From contig OMWK01000017.1 of assembly GCA_900314745.1 (NCBI GenBank), positions 1 to 64,000 on the forward strand: a DNA stretch of 64,000 nt. The letters run 5' to 3'. Below are positions 9,261 through 18,693 of the stretch, in pieces (position 1 is the first letter of the stretch; each line of letters begins with the position of its first letter). A program made the translations under genes and the position numbers. The notes beneath the pieces were generated by a model. The model was not told the DNA's origin. It did no database searches and saw only the letters and a program-made list of their open reading frames with translations. The stretch is from an uncultured Eubacteriales bacterium. Its GTDB lineage: Bacteria; Bacillota; Clostridia; Saccharofermentanales; Saccharofermentanaceae.

Positions 9261-10282
9261 ATTGACCTCCTCGCATTCTCCAATGCCTCTATTACCTTGT
9301 CACACCACTCATCGAATTCAGGGTCTTCAACCTGAAGCTCGGGATGGGCTAATACATTATCCAGAGCCATCTTAACGCCCTGGTCGAATCTTACTGTCGT
9401 CCTCATATAAGGAACGGCTCTCTTAAGCTTGCTGTTATCGAACACAACGGATACAGACTTGTCACCCGTAAGCGATCCTTCAAAGTCAAATCCGTACTTA
9501 TCACCGCATGCGGAGAGGAACTCGGAAGCAACGTGATATGCCTTGAGTTCTTTACCTAACGTATCAGCTATGGTCTGATAGATCTGATTCCAAGTCAAAG
9601 ACTCATCAGAAGTGATGTGGAAAGCCTCACCGATGGCATGGGGATTGCCCATAAGCCCAGTGTAGCCTACGGCAAAATCACCATTCCATGTGACTGTCCA
9701 AAGAGAAGAGCCGTCGCCCTGGATAATGACTGGCTTGCCGTCTATGATTCTCTTAATGACCTGCCAGAAACCCTTCTTGCCGTGTACGCCGAGAGGCACA
9801 TTGCGCTCATCATAGGTGTGGCTCGGTCTTACTATCGTTACGGGGAAGCCCTCTTCCCTGTAGATTCTCATCAGAAATTCCTCACAAGCGATCTTATCCC
9901 TCGAATACTTCCAGTGAGGATTGGAAAGTGTTGTACCCTCGGTAATGACATAACCCGCAGCGGGCTTATGGTATGCGGATGCGGAGCTTATGTAGATATA
10001 CTGCTTCGTTCTTCCGTTAAAGAGTCTGTAGTCACGCTCAACCTGTTCGGGAACGAATCCGATGAACTCTCCGACGCAGTCGAATGACATATCGCCGATC
10101 TTACTTAAGACATCAGCCTCGTCGTTGATATCAGCCTTGATGAGTTTTACATTCTCGGGGATGACATTGCTTCTGTTACCTCTGTTAAGAACATATAGAT
10201 CCCAGAGGGGGTCTTCAGAGAGACGCTTTACTATTGCTGTGCTAATGGTTCCGGTACCGCCGATAAAAAGTGCTTTCTTCAT
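9257..10282 (-). CDS. NAD-dependent epimerase/dehydratase family protein (extended SDR)
   Basis: This protein of about 341 residues has an N-terminal Rossmann motif (FIGGTGTISTAIV), a typical epimerase body (YISSASAYHKP) and YSRDK as the YxxxK catalytic pair. The open frame begins at 10315, but an AAAGGAG ribosome-binding site lies inside those extra codons and fits the ATG at 10280-10282 (MKKALFIGG), so I place the start there. The substrate is unknown; related proteins act on nucleotide sugars or are annotated as mRNA-binding/epimerase-like. It overlaps the downstream SDR gene by 4 nt and is divergent from the AraC-family gene, its likely regulator. Confidence 0.85.
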   Translation of the reverse strand: MKKALFIGGTGTISTAIVKRLSEDPLWDLYVLNRGNRSNVIPENVKLIKADINDEADVLSKIGDMSFDCVGEFIGFVPEQVERDYRLFNGRTKQYIYISSASAYHKPAAGYVITEGTTLSNPHWKYSRDKIACEEFLMRIYREEGFPVTIVRPSHTYDERNVPLGVHGKKGFWQVIKRIIDGKPVIIQGDGSSLWTVTWNGDFAVGYTGLMGNPHAIGEAFHITSDESLTWNQIYQTIADTLGKELKAYHVASEFLSACGDKYGFDFEGSLTGDKSVSVVFDNSKLKRAVPYMRTTVRFDQGVKMALDNVLAHPELQVEDPEFDEWCDKVIEALENARRSI

Positions 10283-10329
10283 GGGGCAGTTGTCTCCTTT
10301 CGCCTTATACTTCACATCTTATCCCAAAA

Positions 10330-10371
10330 CTGATAATATTCTTCTCATATTCCGATGAGTTTTTCTATCAG
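10330..10371. promoter_or_regulatory. Nested inverted repeats between the epimerase operon and the AraC gene
   Basis: An outer pair CTGATA (10330-10335) / TATCAG (10366-10371) encloses an inner pair CTCAT (10344-10348) / ATGAG (10355-10359). The two are centred within 1 bp of each other. Their position in the divergent intergenic region suggests an operator, possibly for the AraC-family protein. Confidence 0.4.
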
Positions 10372-10393
10372 ATTTTGACATGAGGTACACTCC

Positions 10394-11275
10394 ATGGATT
10401 CAGCCGGTTACGAGTACTTTTCATTCAACAATTCAAGAGCCATCAATATCTCCGAGGGCACTGACGAGAGGACTTTCCCCGCTCACAGGCATGCGTACGG
10501 AGAGATAATCCTGGTAGGCAAAGGCAACAATAACATCTACAGGATAGACGATAAGCTCTACTCTCTCACGGAAGGTGACATCATCCTGGTGTGGCCTATG
10601 GAGATGCACGAGATAGTCGACGCCGACCGTTCCAACGCCGTCGTCATACAGTACAGCAACACGCTTGCTGACTCGCTTTTTGACTTCAAGAGGATCGTCA
10701 CGTTATACCACGATCTTCACATACTCTGCGTAAAGACCCACGCCGGACTTCTTAAGAAATTGACATCAATAATTGATAAAATGCTCGATGAATGGCATTC
10801 GGACAAGGGCAACCGTGAGATGCGCTGCGCTATGGTACTTATGGAATTCATGCTCGCTTTGGATGAGCACAACGAGGTACTCGAAGCCGACATCAACAAC
10901 GACGGCGGCAAGACGATTTCCGACACGACGCTCACCAACATCATATCCGTCACGGATTACATCAAGAACAACCTTACGGCAGATGACCTGTCGCTCACTG
11001 CAATGGCTGAACGCGCAGGCATCAACAAGGATTACTTCTCGAGAGTTTTCAAGGAAGTCATAGGCATCAACTACAGCAAATGGCTCAATGCGGTCCGCGT
11101 CGAGAAAGCAGTATCGCTGTTCCCTGAAGAGAGCCTCTCGCTTACCGAGATAGCAATGCTATCCGGCTTCAAGAGCATCCCGTCGTTTAACAGGGTGTTT
11201 ACGGAATACAAGAAGGTTCCGCCTTCACGCTACAGAAGGCAGATGTTCAGATCACCTGGAAAATATAGAACTTGA
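10394..11275 (+). CDS. AraC-family transcriptional regulator
   Basis: This 293-residue regulator has an N-terminal cupin-like sensor (HRHAYGEIILVGKG, about residues 27-40, and a WPMEMHEI segment) and a C-terminal pair of HTH motifs (LSLTAMAERAGINKDYFSRVF and LSLTEIAMLSGFKSIPSFNRVF) ending in the usual PPSRYRR. It probably senses a small ligand, perhaps a sugar, and controls the divergent epimerase/SDR operon. The ATG is preceded by a weak GAGG. Its 3' end overlaps the convergent methyltransferase gene by 29 bp. Confidence 0.9.
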   Translation: MDSAGYEYFSFNNSRAINISEGTDERTFPAHRHAYGEIILVGKGNNNIYRIDDKLYSLTEGDIILVWPMEMHEIVDADRSNAVVIQYSNTLADSLFDFKRIVTLYHDLHILCVKTHAGLLKKLTSIIDKMLDEWHSDKGNREMRCAMVLMEFMLALDEHNEVLEADINNDGGKTISDTTLTNIISVTDYIKNNLTADDLSLTAMAERAGINKDYFSRVFKEVIGINYSKWLNAVRVEKAVSLFPEESLSLTEIAMLSGFKSIPSFNRVFTEYKKVPPSRYRRQMFRSPGKYRT

Positions 11276-12470
11276 GGTAATACGTCTCCGGCACGTTCCA
11301 AAGTATCGGATGATCCGGGGCCTGGGTCCTCTTCTCTATCTGTCGAAGACTTCTTCCCGCATCGTATGCTGCGCTGTTTACCGCCTTCTCAAACAGACTC
11401 TCCGTCATGAAGTGCGAGCATGAACACGTGGCAAGATATCCTCCTCTGGGGAGAATCTTCATCGCCTTGAGGTTGATCTCCTTATAGCCTCTTCCCGCCG
11501 AATCAACGGTATCCCTGGACTTTGTAAATGCGGGAGGATCCAGGATTATGTAGTCAAAGCTCCTGTTCTTTGTGCGCTCAAGTTCCGTTAAATACTCGAA
11601 TACATCAGCGCACTCATAGGTTATCTTATCCGTAAGCCCGTTAAGCTCCGCGTTCTCCTTTGCCATCATTATCGCAGTATCGGAGATATCGACGGAGGTT
11701 ACGTGCTTTGCCCCCATGTATGCGGCATTAAGCCCGAATGAACCCGTGTGCGTAAAGCAGTCGAGCACGGTCTTATCCTTAGCGATTCTCGCAGCCGCCT
11801 GCCTGTTGTACTTCTGGTCCAGGAAGAAACCGGTCTTCTGTCCGTTCTCGATATCAACATGATATCTGACACCGTTCTCGGTAATAGCGGCAACGGCATA
11901 ATCAGGATGATCGTATCCCTCATACCAGCCCTTATAAAGATCCAGACCTTCCTTGGTTCTTAAGGCTATCTCGTTCTTCTCATAAATGCCGTTGACTTCA
12001 ATCCCCTGCTCATTCAAAGCTTCTGTCAGGACCTTGTAAACCGTATCCTTGATCTTCTCCATCCCGAGACTTGCAATCTCTACGGACAGAAGGTCCTCAT
12101 AACGGTCCACGGTCAGTCCCGGCATCTGGTCTGCCTCGCCGTGAATCAGTCTGCAGCATCTTAAATCATCTCCCGGCATTACGGTCTTCCTGTAACTTAT
12201 CGCATACTGAACGCGGCGCTTCCAGAATGACTCGTCGAACACGTCGTTGCTGTTTCTGGAGAAGATTCTTATGGTTATCTTCGAATTGCTGTTATAGAAG
12301 CCGGATCCCTGCCATGAGTTTCCGGCAAACACATCAACGATATCACCGTTTTGAGGCGTTCCCGACAAAGAAGTAATCTCTTCGCCGTAAACCCACGGGT
12401 GTCCGCGCTTGACGGCTTTCTCTGCTTTCGATGTTATCTGTGCTCTTATGTAAGGTCGTGAAGTCTTCAT
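11247..12470 (-). CDS. Class I rRNA large-subunit methyltransferase (RlmI/YccW-like)
   Basis: This 407-residue SAM-dependent methyltransferase has an N-terminal PUA domain (about 1-75, with HPWVYGEEI), a middle RlmI-type domain (GLTVDRYEDLLSVEI) and a C-terminal Rossmann methyltransferase (LDCFTHTGSFGLNAA, then DPPAFTKS). The TCSCSHFM segment supplies the probable catalytic cysteine. E. coli RlmI makes m5C1962 in 23S rRNA; the target here is inferred. It is 12 nt downstream of the nitroreductase gene. Its last 29 bp overlap the end of the araC-type gene on the other strand. Confidence 0.88.
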   Translation of the reverse strand: MKTSRPYIRAQITSKAEKAVKRGHPWVYGEEITSLSGTPQNGDIVDVFAGNSWQGSGFYNSNSKITIRIFSRNSNDVFDESFWKRRVQYAISYRKTVMPGDDLRCCRLIHGEADQMPGLTVDRYEDLLSVEIASLGMEKIKDTVYKVLTEALNEQGIEVNGIYEKNEIALRTKEGLDLYKGWYEGYDHPDYAVAAITENGVRYHVDIENGQKTGFFLDQKYNRQAAARIAKDKTVLDCFTHTGSFGLNAAYMGAKHVTSVDISDTAIMMAKENAELNGLTDKITYECADVFEYLTELERTKNRSFDYIILDPPAFTKSRDTVDSAGRGYKEINLKAMKILPRGGYLATCSCSHFMTESLFEKAVNSAAYDAGRSLRQIEKRTQAPDHPILWNVPETYYLKFYIFQVI

Positions 12471-12482
12471 ATAGTCCTGCTC

Positions 12483-12998
12483 TTAGAGGTATCTTACGAG
12501 TTCGGAGAGATCCCTTTTCGCTAAGTGGCGCTCGGAAGGCTCCGAATCATCTGCGGGGTACCCTATCGGCATCAGAAGCACAGACTTCTCGTTCTCAGGG
12601 ATGTTAAAGGCCTTCTCTGCCTCAAGATTGGGGTACGCGTTTACCCAGCAGGTGCCAAGCCCCATCTCAACTGCCTCGAACATGACATGCGTTGCCACTA
12701 TGGAAACGTCCTCTATGCCGGAATGAATTCCCTCTTCGCGGGCGTTCTTCCAGTCCTCGTCCTTGTTGTAGGTGAACATGAACACAACAGGAGCTCGAAA
12801 AGCACACGGCGTGATCTCGTTTATCTTCTCCAGAGCCTCGTCGCTTTGCAGCACATAGATGCGGTGCGGCTGGTTGTTCTTACCTGTGGGAGCAAGATTG
12901 GAAACGGCAAGAAGCCTGTCGATCTGTTCCTTAGTAAGCTTGGTGTCCTTATACTTCCTGACTGAATAGCGCGCTTTGGCAAGTTCCATAAAATCCAT
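12483..12998 (-). CDS. Nitroreductase-family flavoprotein
   Basis: This FMN-dependent oxidoreductase of about 171 residues starts MDFMELAKARYSVRKYKD, the typical FMN phosphate-binding N-terminus. Further family segments are NLAPTGKNNQPHRI and MGLGTCWVNAYP. The open frame extends to 13019, but AGGAGG lies 6 nt before the ATG at 12996-12998, which I take as the start. Members reduce nitro compounds, quinones or flavins; the physiological substrate is unknown. It precedes the rRNA methyltransferase gene by 12 nt. Confidence 0.9.
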   Translation of the reverse strand: MDFMELAKARYSVRKYKDTKLTKEQIDRLLAVSNLAPTGKNNQPHRIYVLQSDEALEKINEITPCAFRAPVVFMFTYNKDEDWKNAREEGIHSGIEDVSIVATHVMFEAVEMGLGTCWVNAYPNLEAEKAFNIPENEKSVLLMPIGYPADDSEPSERHLAKRDLSELVRYL

Positions 12999-13058
12999 GG
13001 TGCACCTCCTGATATACAAAGATTATAGCATTAAGCCTCGGTATGGATTCCTTTGTCC

Positions 13059-16000
13059 TTAACTGTTGATATCGCTCAGCCTTAAATTCTTCACATTGCG
13101 CAGAGCTACGGCACTTACAAGGAACGTGAACAGAATCGTAAACAGCGTCGCGATTATGCAGGAACTGATGCTTATGTCTCTGATGAAATGAAGCGCTATG
13201 GACTCCAGAAGAGTAATGACGCGGTACGTCAGCAGAGAGCCTAATACAAGCCCCGATAAGATGCCGAGCACCGTACTCACGATAAGCTCCATCGATACAT
13301 AGTGTATGACCTCACGGACATAGAAACCGTTGATCCTCATTATCGTGATCTCAGTCTTCTTCTGATGAACGTACATATTAACGAGATTAAGAAGTATGAA
13401 GTAGGCCATGAGTCCCGCTCCCGCGATGAACATAATTGAGATGTAATCCAGAGCGGAAGCCAGTTCCTTGACATGGTCATAGCGCGATGCGGAATCAAAC
13501 GCTCCCGTGTATCCCTTAATTCCGGATACGCGGTCCATGATTTCCAGAACGTCCTGATCAGGCGCATTTACAAGGAAAGAATTGCAGACGGCTTCGGTTC
13601 CGAAGGTTTCTTGGTAGGCCTCAGGCGACATGATGACCGTCTGTCCTACGTAAACCGTGAACACACCCGCTATCCTGACTATATGCGGATCCATCGAAGC
13701 ATCATAGAGTGTCAGTGTATCTCCCGGACCGATAAGAAGAGTCTCCGCAAGTCTTTGGAAGATCCATATCCCGTCATTGCCGCCAGCAGCGGGAAGTCCG
13801 GTATTTGTATCAATTCTCACATAATAATCACCGAGCTGTCCTAAGTCGGCAACCATGAGTTCGAAGGCACTTAACTTACCGTTCGAATCATAAGTGCAGA
13901 TGTCGGTCATTACAGGCATATAGGGAGCTTGGAATTCATCAAGAACCGCCGCGATGCGGTTATCTGCCGATTCGGACATTCCCGTATCATAACTTATTCT
14001 CAGATCATATATCTCAACCTGCTTAAACTGTCTGTCTATCGCGCCGTTAATGCTGAAATTCAGGGCAATACCGGTTACGAGAAGAGTACAGCTTCCGGCA
14101 ATGCTCGCGATCGTTACAAGAACTCTCTTCTTATCCGAGAGCATGTTAAGGAAGATCATGCTGCTGTACAAAGAACGTCTGCTCCTGCCCGAACCGGATT
14201 TTTTATACTTCTTATTGATAACAGGCACGCTGTCCTGCATAAGCACTACCGCGGAAGACTTCATGAGATGCGAGCACGCGAACCAGACCGTCAGTCCCGC
14301 GATCGCAAGGCCCGCGGCAGCTATAACGACGGTAAGCCAGACTATGAACGTAAGATGTCCCGAACCGAACATGTAGTTACGGCCGTAGAGGAACAGATAG
14401 ATTCTCTGAATCACAAAATAGCCCAGAAGGATTCCGATGATCTCACCGATAAATGCAGATGTAACGCCAAACGCGAGATACTTCATGAATATCTCTCTGT
14501 TGTAAAGGCCGAGCGCCTTCGTGGCGCCGACCAGTCTTCTTTGTTCATCGATTATGCGGCCTACCGTTGCATATATGACAAGGGCTCCGACAAGAACGAA
14601 TACGAGAGCGAATGTTCCTCCCATGTCAGAGACATTTCTGATGTCCGTACGAAGCTGCAGATATCCGGAATTGCCTTCAACGCTCATGACGGACCAGTGG
14701 CACATACTCATTGATTCCATATTGTCTATGGCAGTCTGTAATCTGGTCTGTCCCCTGTCATATGTGACTATGGATTCATCATATCGAACTTCGCCTTCCT
14801 CGAGCTGGGATAGCCCCTCCTCGAGCTGAGCCTGCCCCTCCTGATATTCGGCAAGTCCCGACTCATAAGATGCAACACCCGCCTGATACTGGCTCTCGTA
14901 CTGCTCATATTCGGCAAGTCTTGCGTTGTATTCTTCAAGTCCTGCAGCATACTGGGCTTCGCCTTCCTGATACCTTGCCAGAGACTCGTTGTACTGGGCA
15001 AGGCCGTCATTATACTGAATAATACCGAGATTATACTCGGCGATTCCGTTGTCCAGAGCCTCGCGACTGTCATTGTATCTAGCCAATGCTGCATTGAAGG
15101 ACGCGAGATTCTCGTTATAAAGATTAAGTCCCCTTATGTATTCCGAATGGTATGAGTTCCAGGTCTGTGCAATGCCCGCATACTCGTTATATCTTGAATC
15201 AACGGCACCGTATGCATCAACGATCGCATCGACGATGAACTGAATGACCGGATGATCGGCTGTAATGTCGATTATCATCCCCGTTACTGACTCATAAGCC
15301 GCCCGGAGTTCATCCTCGGGGATCCCGAGAGATGAGATGATCGCAAATACATTGTCTCCAAGTGAACGGTCAAGATATACGGTAACTCCCGACGCCGTGA
15401 TATGAAGTTCCGTAGCCGTGACATTCGGATCGTCCGGATCGATGCCATAAGCACCCGGTGTCCAGTCTATCCTGTTAGCTATATCCGCACCTAAGACCGC
15501 GGCAATCGCAGAATGAAGAGTATCCCTGACAACGGTCTTCGCATCCTCGATCTCGTTATAGCCATCAATAAGCTGAGTCCTTCCGCTTTGAAGCTGTGCC
15601 CAAGCGTGATCGAGCATAGCCTGCCCCGCCTCTATCTGCACCTGCACCTCAGCAAGAAGCTGCTGCCCGCGCTCTATCTGCACCGCGTATTCCTCAAGCT
15701 GTATCCTGCCGGCTTCAATCTGCGCCCATCCTGACTCGAGCTGAGCCCTCGCGGCATCAAGCTGCGCTCTTGCATCTGCGAGCTGACTTCTGACATTCTC
15801 GAGTTCTGTGGCCCCCTCATCCAGCTCAGTTCTGGCGTCATTAAGCTGCATGTACGCATCATTTAGCTGCTGTTCAGCGTCATTTAGCTGAGCTACACCG
15901 TCGTAGTATTCCTGCCACCTTGTATCGAGTTCCGCTCTGGCGTCGCTTATACCTTCTCCGAGTTCATTAAGACCTGACTGTCCCTCTTCAATCCCGGACT

Positions 16001-16769
16001 CCATCTTGGTCCTGACCTCGTTATACCTGATATACGTTCTCTCGTCCGCGAGGTTATTAAGTCTCTCCAGCGTTCCGGATACATACTCCAGATATTCGTC
16101 GCTCATTACCGAATACTGATCAGCACCGTCTATCGTTACAAGCGCGGACATATAACAGTTATCGAAGGCGCCCGTCCTGAATGCTTCAGGCAGCAATATG
16201 ACGTATCTCGGACCCGGCGTCATGCCGCGCGCGCAGCTGTGATCGGGATGAGTTACCACACCTGTTATGACATAATCGCAGCGCTGAAGATGATCCGGGC
16301 GCGTATGCTGCGAACTTAGAAGTGTAAGCGTATCCCCAATCTCAAGCCCGGTATCCTCCAGCACATAGTCTTCCACGACGCACTCGCCGACCGTCTCGGG
16401 CATTCTCCCCTTGACGATGACCGGGGTATTTATCCTCTCCGTAAGTGAGATAGCCGTTACACCTGTTACGATCTTACTGCTGTAGATCTTGCAGTTAACT
16501 CTGTACATTCCCTCTACGTCGCTTACGCCCTCCACGGCGCGTATTGCATCGAGGTCATCTTCAGTAAGAAGGTACGTCGAGAATATCTCGACATCCCTGA
16601 AGTTTCTGTTCTCAAAATACTCACTGGAATTCATCTTAATGGCGGCAGCAGCGTAATTTATTCCCAGATATGTGAGGACAGCAAGCATGGATATGAAAAT
16701 AATAGACAGATAGGAAACTATCTGCTTCTTAATATTGCGTACTGCATCTTTGATCTGGGTCTTCTTCAC
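13059..16769 (-). CDS. Giant FtsX/MacB-type ABC transporter permease with an extracellular coiled coil
   Basis: This is a 1236-residue permease. One membrane helix lies near residues 18-40, followed by a very long extracellular segment, three helices at about 710-830, one at about 895-915, and a last FtsX domain with three helices (about 1100-1235). The extracellular part has two heptad-rich coiled-coil blocks (about residues 260-410 and 550-675) made of repeated units such as LARYQEGEAQY and YNDGLAQYNES. These lie either side of a small globular part. The start is a GTG at 16767-16769, one base after the ATPase stop codon, so the pair is translationally coupled. Such permeases usually act as mechanotransducers or lipoprotein/peptide exporters rather than classic pumps; the substrate is unknown. 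Confidence 0.9.
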   Translation of the reverse strand: MKKTQIKDAVRNIKKQIVSYLSIIFISMLAVLTYLGINYAAAAIKMNSSEYFENRNFRDVEIFSTYLLTEDDLDAIRAVEGVSDVEGMYRVNCKIYSSKIVTGVTAISLTERINTPVIVKGRMPETVGECVVEDYVLEDTGLEIGDTLTLLSSQHTRPDHLQRCDYVITGVVTHPDHSCARGMTPGPRYVILLPEAFRTGAFDNCYMSALVTIDGADQYSVMSDEYLEYVSGTLERLNNLADERTYIRYNEVRTKMESGIEEGQSGLNELGEGISDARAELDTRWQEYYDGVAQLNDAEQQLNDAYMQLNDARTELDEGATELENVRSQLADARAQLDAARAQLESGWAQIEAGRIQLEEYAVQIERGQQLLAEVQVQIEAGQAMLDHAWAQLQSGRTQLIDGYNEIEDAKTVVRDTLHSAIAAVLGADIANRIDWTPGAYGIDPDDPNVTATELHITASGVTVYLDRSLGDNVFAIISSLGIPEDELRAAYESVTGMIIDITADHPVIQFIVDAIVDAYGAVDSRYNEYAGIAQTWNSYHSEYIRGLNLYNENLASFNAALARYNDSREALDNGIAEYNLGIIQYNDGLAQYNESLARYQEGEAQYAAGLEEYNARLAEYEQYESQYQAGVASYESGLAEYQEGQAQLEEGLSQLEEGEVRYDESIVTYDRGQTRLQTAIDNMESMSMCHWSVMSVEGNSGYLQLRTDIRNVSDMGGTFALVFVLVGALVIYATVGRIIDEQRRLVGATKALGLYNREIFMKYLAFGVTSAFIGEIIGILLGYFVIQRIYLFLYGRNYMFGSGHLTFIVWLTVVIAAAGLAIAGLTVWFACSHLMKSSAVVLMQDSVPVINKKYKKSGSGRSRRSLYSSMIFLNMLSDKKRVLVTIASIAGSCTLLVTGIALNFSINGAIDRQFKQVEIYDLRISYDTGMSESADNRIAAVLDEFQAPYMPVMTDICTYDSNGKLSAFELMVADLGQLGDYYVRIDTNTGLPAAGGNDGIWIFQRLAETLLIGPGDTLTLYDASMDPHIVRIAGVFTVYVGQTVIMSPEAYQETFGTEAVCNSFLVNAPDQDVLEIMDRVSGIKGYTGAFDSASRYDHVKELASALDYISIMFIAGAGLMAYFILLNLVNMYVHQKKTEITIMRINGFYVREVIHYVSMELIVSTVLGILSGLVLGSLLTYRVITLLESIALHFIRDISISSCIIATLFTILFTFLVSAVALRNVKNLRLSDINS

Positions 16770-16770
16770 G

Positions 16771-17988
16771 TTACCAGTTAAGCTCCTTGGCCTTCAGGGG
16801 CTCAAGATTCCTCTTGATGCTTGATATCCTTCCGTTACGAAGCTTGATGACCCTGTCGGCCATCTTGGCGATCTCCGCATTATGGGTAACCATAACAACG
16901 GTAGTGCCCTTGCTCTTGATTATGTCCTCGATAACCTCGAGAACCTCAATACTCGTCGAATAATCGAGCGCAGCCGTAGGCTCATCCGCGAGGATAAGGC
17001 TGGGTTTCTTAACGATTGCTCTTGCTATGGATACGCGTTGCTGCTGACCTCCGGACATCTGTCCCGGATAGTTATTCGCGCGGTCGGTAAGCCTTACCTT
17101 GTCTATGGCTTTCTCGGGAGACATCGGGTCATCCACAAGCTCAGCGATGAAATTCACATTCTCAAGAGCCGTAAGATTCGGCATGAGATTGTACTGCTGG
17201 AAAATGAACCCGACATAGTTTCTTCTGTATTCGGTAAGCGCAAGATCCGAGGGATGTGAGAAATCCTGACCCTCGATTATGAGTTCACCATCCGTAAGCG
17301 AATCCATGCCGCCTATGATATTCATCATCGTAGTCTTGCCGCAGCCGGACTCACCGAGGATAACGACAAACTCATTTCTGTATATATCAAGGTTAATGCC
17401 CCTTAGCACATGATTGACGGTATCTCCGTTCTGGAAATCCTTGGTTACATTACGAAGTGAGGCAAGAATCTCCCTCTCGCCGTCGTCAGGCAGACTTAAG
17501 CCCTTCTCGGCGATGGTCATGCCCGCCAGAGCAGACATGTGTTCGCAGAGCGCGAGTTCCTGCTTATCGTAAGACGTGCCGTCAGTTTTGTTAGCGACGA
17601 TAAGGCAGCCGATGACATCCTTTACGTTGCGGATAGGAACGCAGATCAAAGTCTTTGTAACAAGCCCGTGATCATCGAAGACGCTGCCATCATATCCTAT
17701 GTCAGAAGAAGTATCCTCAACTATAATCGATTCACCCGTCTTAGTTACGGAACCCTCTACGCCGACGCCGTTCTCTACGCTTATATTCGTAAGATCAACA
17801 GGACCTATATGAAAGACAGAAGTCAGCAGATCCGTCTTCTTGTTAAGAAGCCAGATAGCGCCCGCTTCACAGTTCAACTGCTGAACAATAATCTCAAGGC
17901 TTCCGCTAAGCGCCTCATCGATGCTCTCGACCTCGAGAAGCTGCGACATCAAAAGCCAGCTCGCCTTTGTCAATCGTTTATCTTCCAT
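16771..17988 (-). CDS. GAF-domain/ABC transporter ATP-binding fusion protein
   Basis: This 405-residue protein has an N-terminal GAF-like sensor (about 1-165, with EAGAIWLLN and CVPIRNVKDVIGCLIVANK) fused to a MacB/LolD-type ATPase (about 170-405). ATPase motifs: Walker A GESGCGKTT, Q-loop FIFQQYNLMPNLTALENV, signature MSGGQQQR and Walker B LILADEPTAALD. It pairs with the FtsX-type permease, 1 nt downstream. MacB-type ATPases normally lack a GAF domain, so transport may be gated by a cytoplasmic ligand or redox signal; that is inference. Confidence 0.9.
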   Translation of the reverse strand: MEDKRLTKASWLLMSQLLEVESIDEALSGSLEIIVQQLNCEAGAIWLLNKKTDLLTSVFHIGPVDLTNISVENGVGVEGSVTKTGESIIVEDTSSDIGYDGSVFDDHGLVTKTLICVPIRNVKDVIGCLIVANKTDGTSYDKQELALCEHMSALAGMTIAEKGLSLPDDGEREILASLRNVTKDFQNGDTVNHVLRGINLDIYRNEFVVILGESGCGKTTMMNIIGGMDSLTDGELIIEGQDFSHPSDLALTEYRRNYVGFIFQQYNLMPNLTALENVNFIAELVDDPMSPEKAIDKVRLTDRANNYPGQMSGGQQQRVSIARAIVKKPSLILADEPTAALDYSTSIEVLEVIEDIIKSKGTTVVMVTHNAEIAKMADRVIKLRNGRISSIKRNLEPLKAKELNW

Positions 17989-18022
17989 ACTTAAATTCTA
18001 TATCCTGCAAATGAATTCTTAA

Positions 18023-18051
18023 ATTATACACTTAACAAAAAAAGAGGTCAT
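18023..18051 (-). promoter_or_regulatory. Putative promoter of the GAF-ABC/permease operon
   Basis: On the minus strand, ATGACC (18046-18051), a 17-nt spacer and TATAAT (18023-18028) precede the ATG at 17988. The -35 lies inside the stem of the rplT terminator, so terminator and promoter overlap. Confidence 0.5.
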
Positions 18052-18068
18052 TCTTACGAACGACCTCT
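18037..18068 (-). terminator. Terminator of infC-rpmI-rplT
   Basis: AGAGGTC (18043-18049) pairs with GACCTCT (18062-18068), with an inner TTC/GAA pairing. The minus-strand transcript ends in seven T residues. It lies just past the rplT stop codon. Confidence 0.9.
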
Positions 18069-18093
18069 CATAATCTGTATAACTAACCCGTTA

Positions 18094-18447
18094 TCAAAGA
18101 GCAGCCTTAGCCTTCTCAACGAGAGCTGTGAAGCCCTTAGGATCTGTGATAGCAATATCAGAAAGAACCTTTCTGTCGAGCTCTACACCAGCCTTCTTAA
18201 GACCATCCATGAATCTTGAGTAAGACATACCGTTAAGTCTTGCTGCAGCATTGATTCTTGTGATCCAAAGCTTTCTGAAGTCTCTCTTCTTATTTCTTCT
18301 GTCTCTGTAAGCATAGTTACCGGACTTCAATACCTGCTGATTAGCAACCTTGAAGAGCTTGCTCTTCTTACCGAAATAGCCCTTAGCCTGCTTTAAGATC
18401 TTCTTATGACGAGCTCTTGTTCTGATTCCTCTTTTAACTCTAGACAT
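18094..18447 (-). CDS. rplT: 50S ribosomal protein L20
   Basis: L20 binds 23S rRNA early in large-subunit assembly. The 117 residues are full length, starting [19 protein letters not shown] and containing [21 protein letters not shown] and [19 protein letters not shown] ribosome-binding site precedes the ATG. It is the last gene of the infC-rpmI-rplT operon and is followed by a strong terminator. In related bacteria L20 represses the operon through the leader upstream of infC, and such a leader is visible at 19219-19354. Confidence 0.98.
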   Translation of the reverse strand: MSRVKRGIRTRARHKKILKQAKGYFGKKSKLFKVANQQVLKSGNYAYRDRRNKKRDFRKLWITRINAAARLNGMSYSRFMDGLKKAGVELDRKVLSDIAITDPKGFTALVEKAKAAL

Positions 18448-18473
18448 ATGTTACTTCCTCCATTCAATTCCTA

Positions 18474-18671
18474 TCACATATAAGGGATCATCTTGCGAAT
18501 GACTTTTCTATTCTGCTCAGAAGCAAGAATATTGTGGCGCAGGTGGCGCATTCTCTTTGTAGGTCTCTTACTGAGGATGTGACGGCGGAAAGCCTGTGCT
18601 CTCAGAACCTTACCGGTACCTGTTACCTTGAATCTCTTCTTAGATGAACTGTGTGTCTTCTGCTTAGGCAT
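18474..18671 (-). CDS. rpmI: 50S ribosomal protein L35
   Basis: This 65-residue basic protein starts [21 protein letters not shown] and includes [11 protein letters not shown], the expected L35 pattern and length. It has an AAGGAGG ribosome-binding site and lies between infC and rplT, the universal order in this phylum. It is a structural component of the large subunit. Confidence 0.97.
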   Translation of the reverse strand: MPKQKTHSSSKKRFKVTGTGKVLRAQAFRRHILSKRPTKRMRHLRHNILASEQNRKVIRKMIPYM

Positions 18672-18693
18672 TGTTAATATGTCCTCCTTGCTA

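Noticed and set aside
13929..14714. Plus-strand open frame opposite the FtsX-type permease (261 codons)
   Set aside because: It is antisense to a well-supported gene, with composition expected of a shadow frame.
14750..15990. Short tandem repeats that could be CRISPR-like or satellite DNA
   Set aside because: They are coding repeats of the coiled-coil blocks in the permease, in frame and degenerate. No CRISPR array occurs anywhere in the window.
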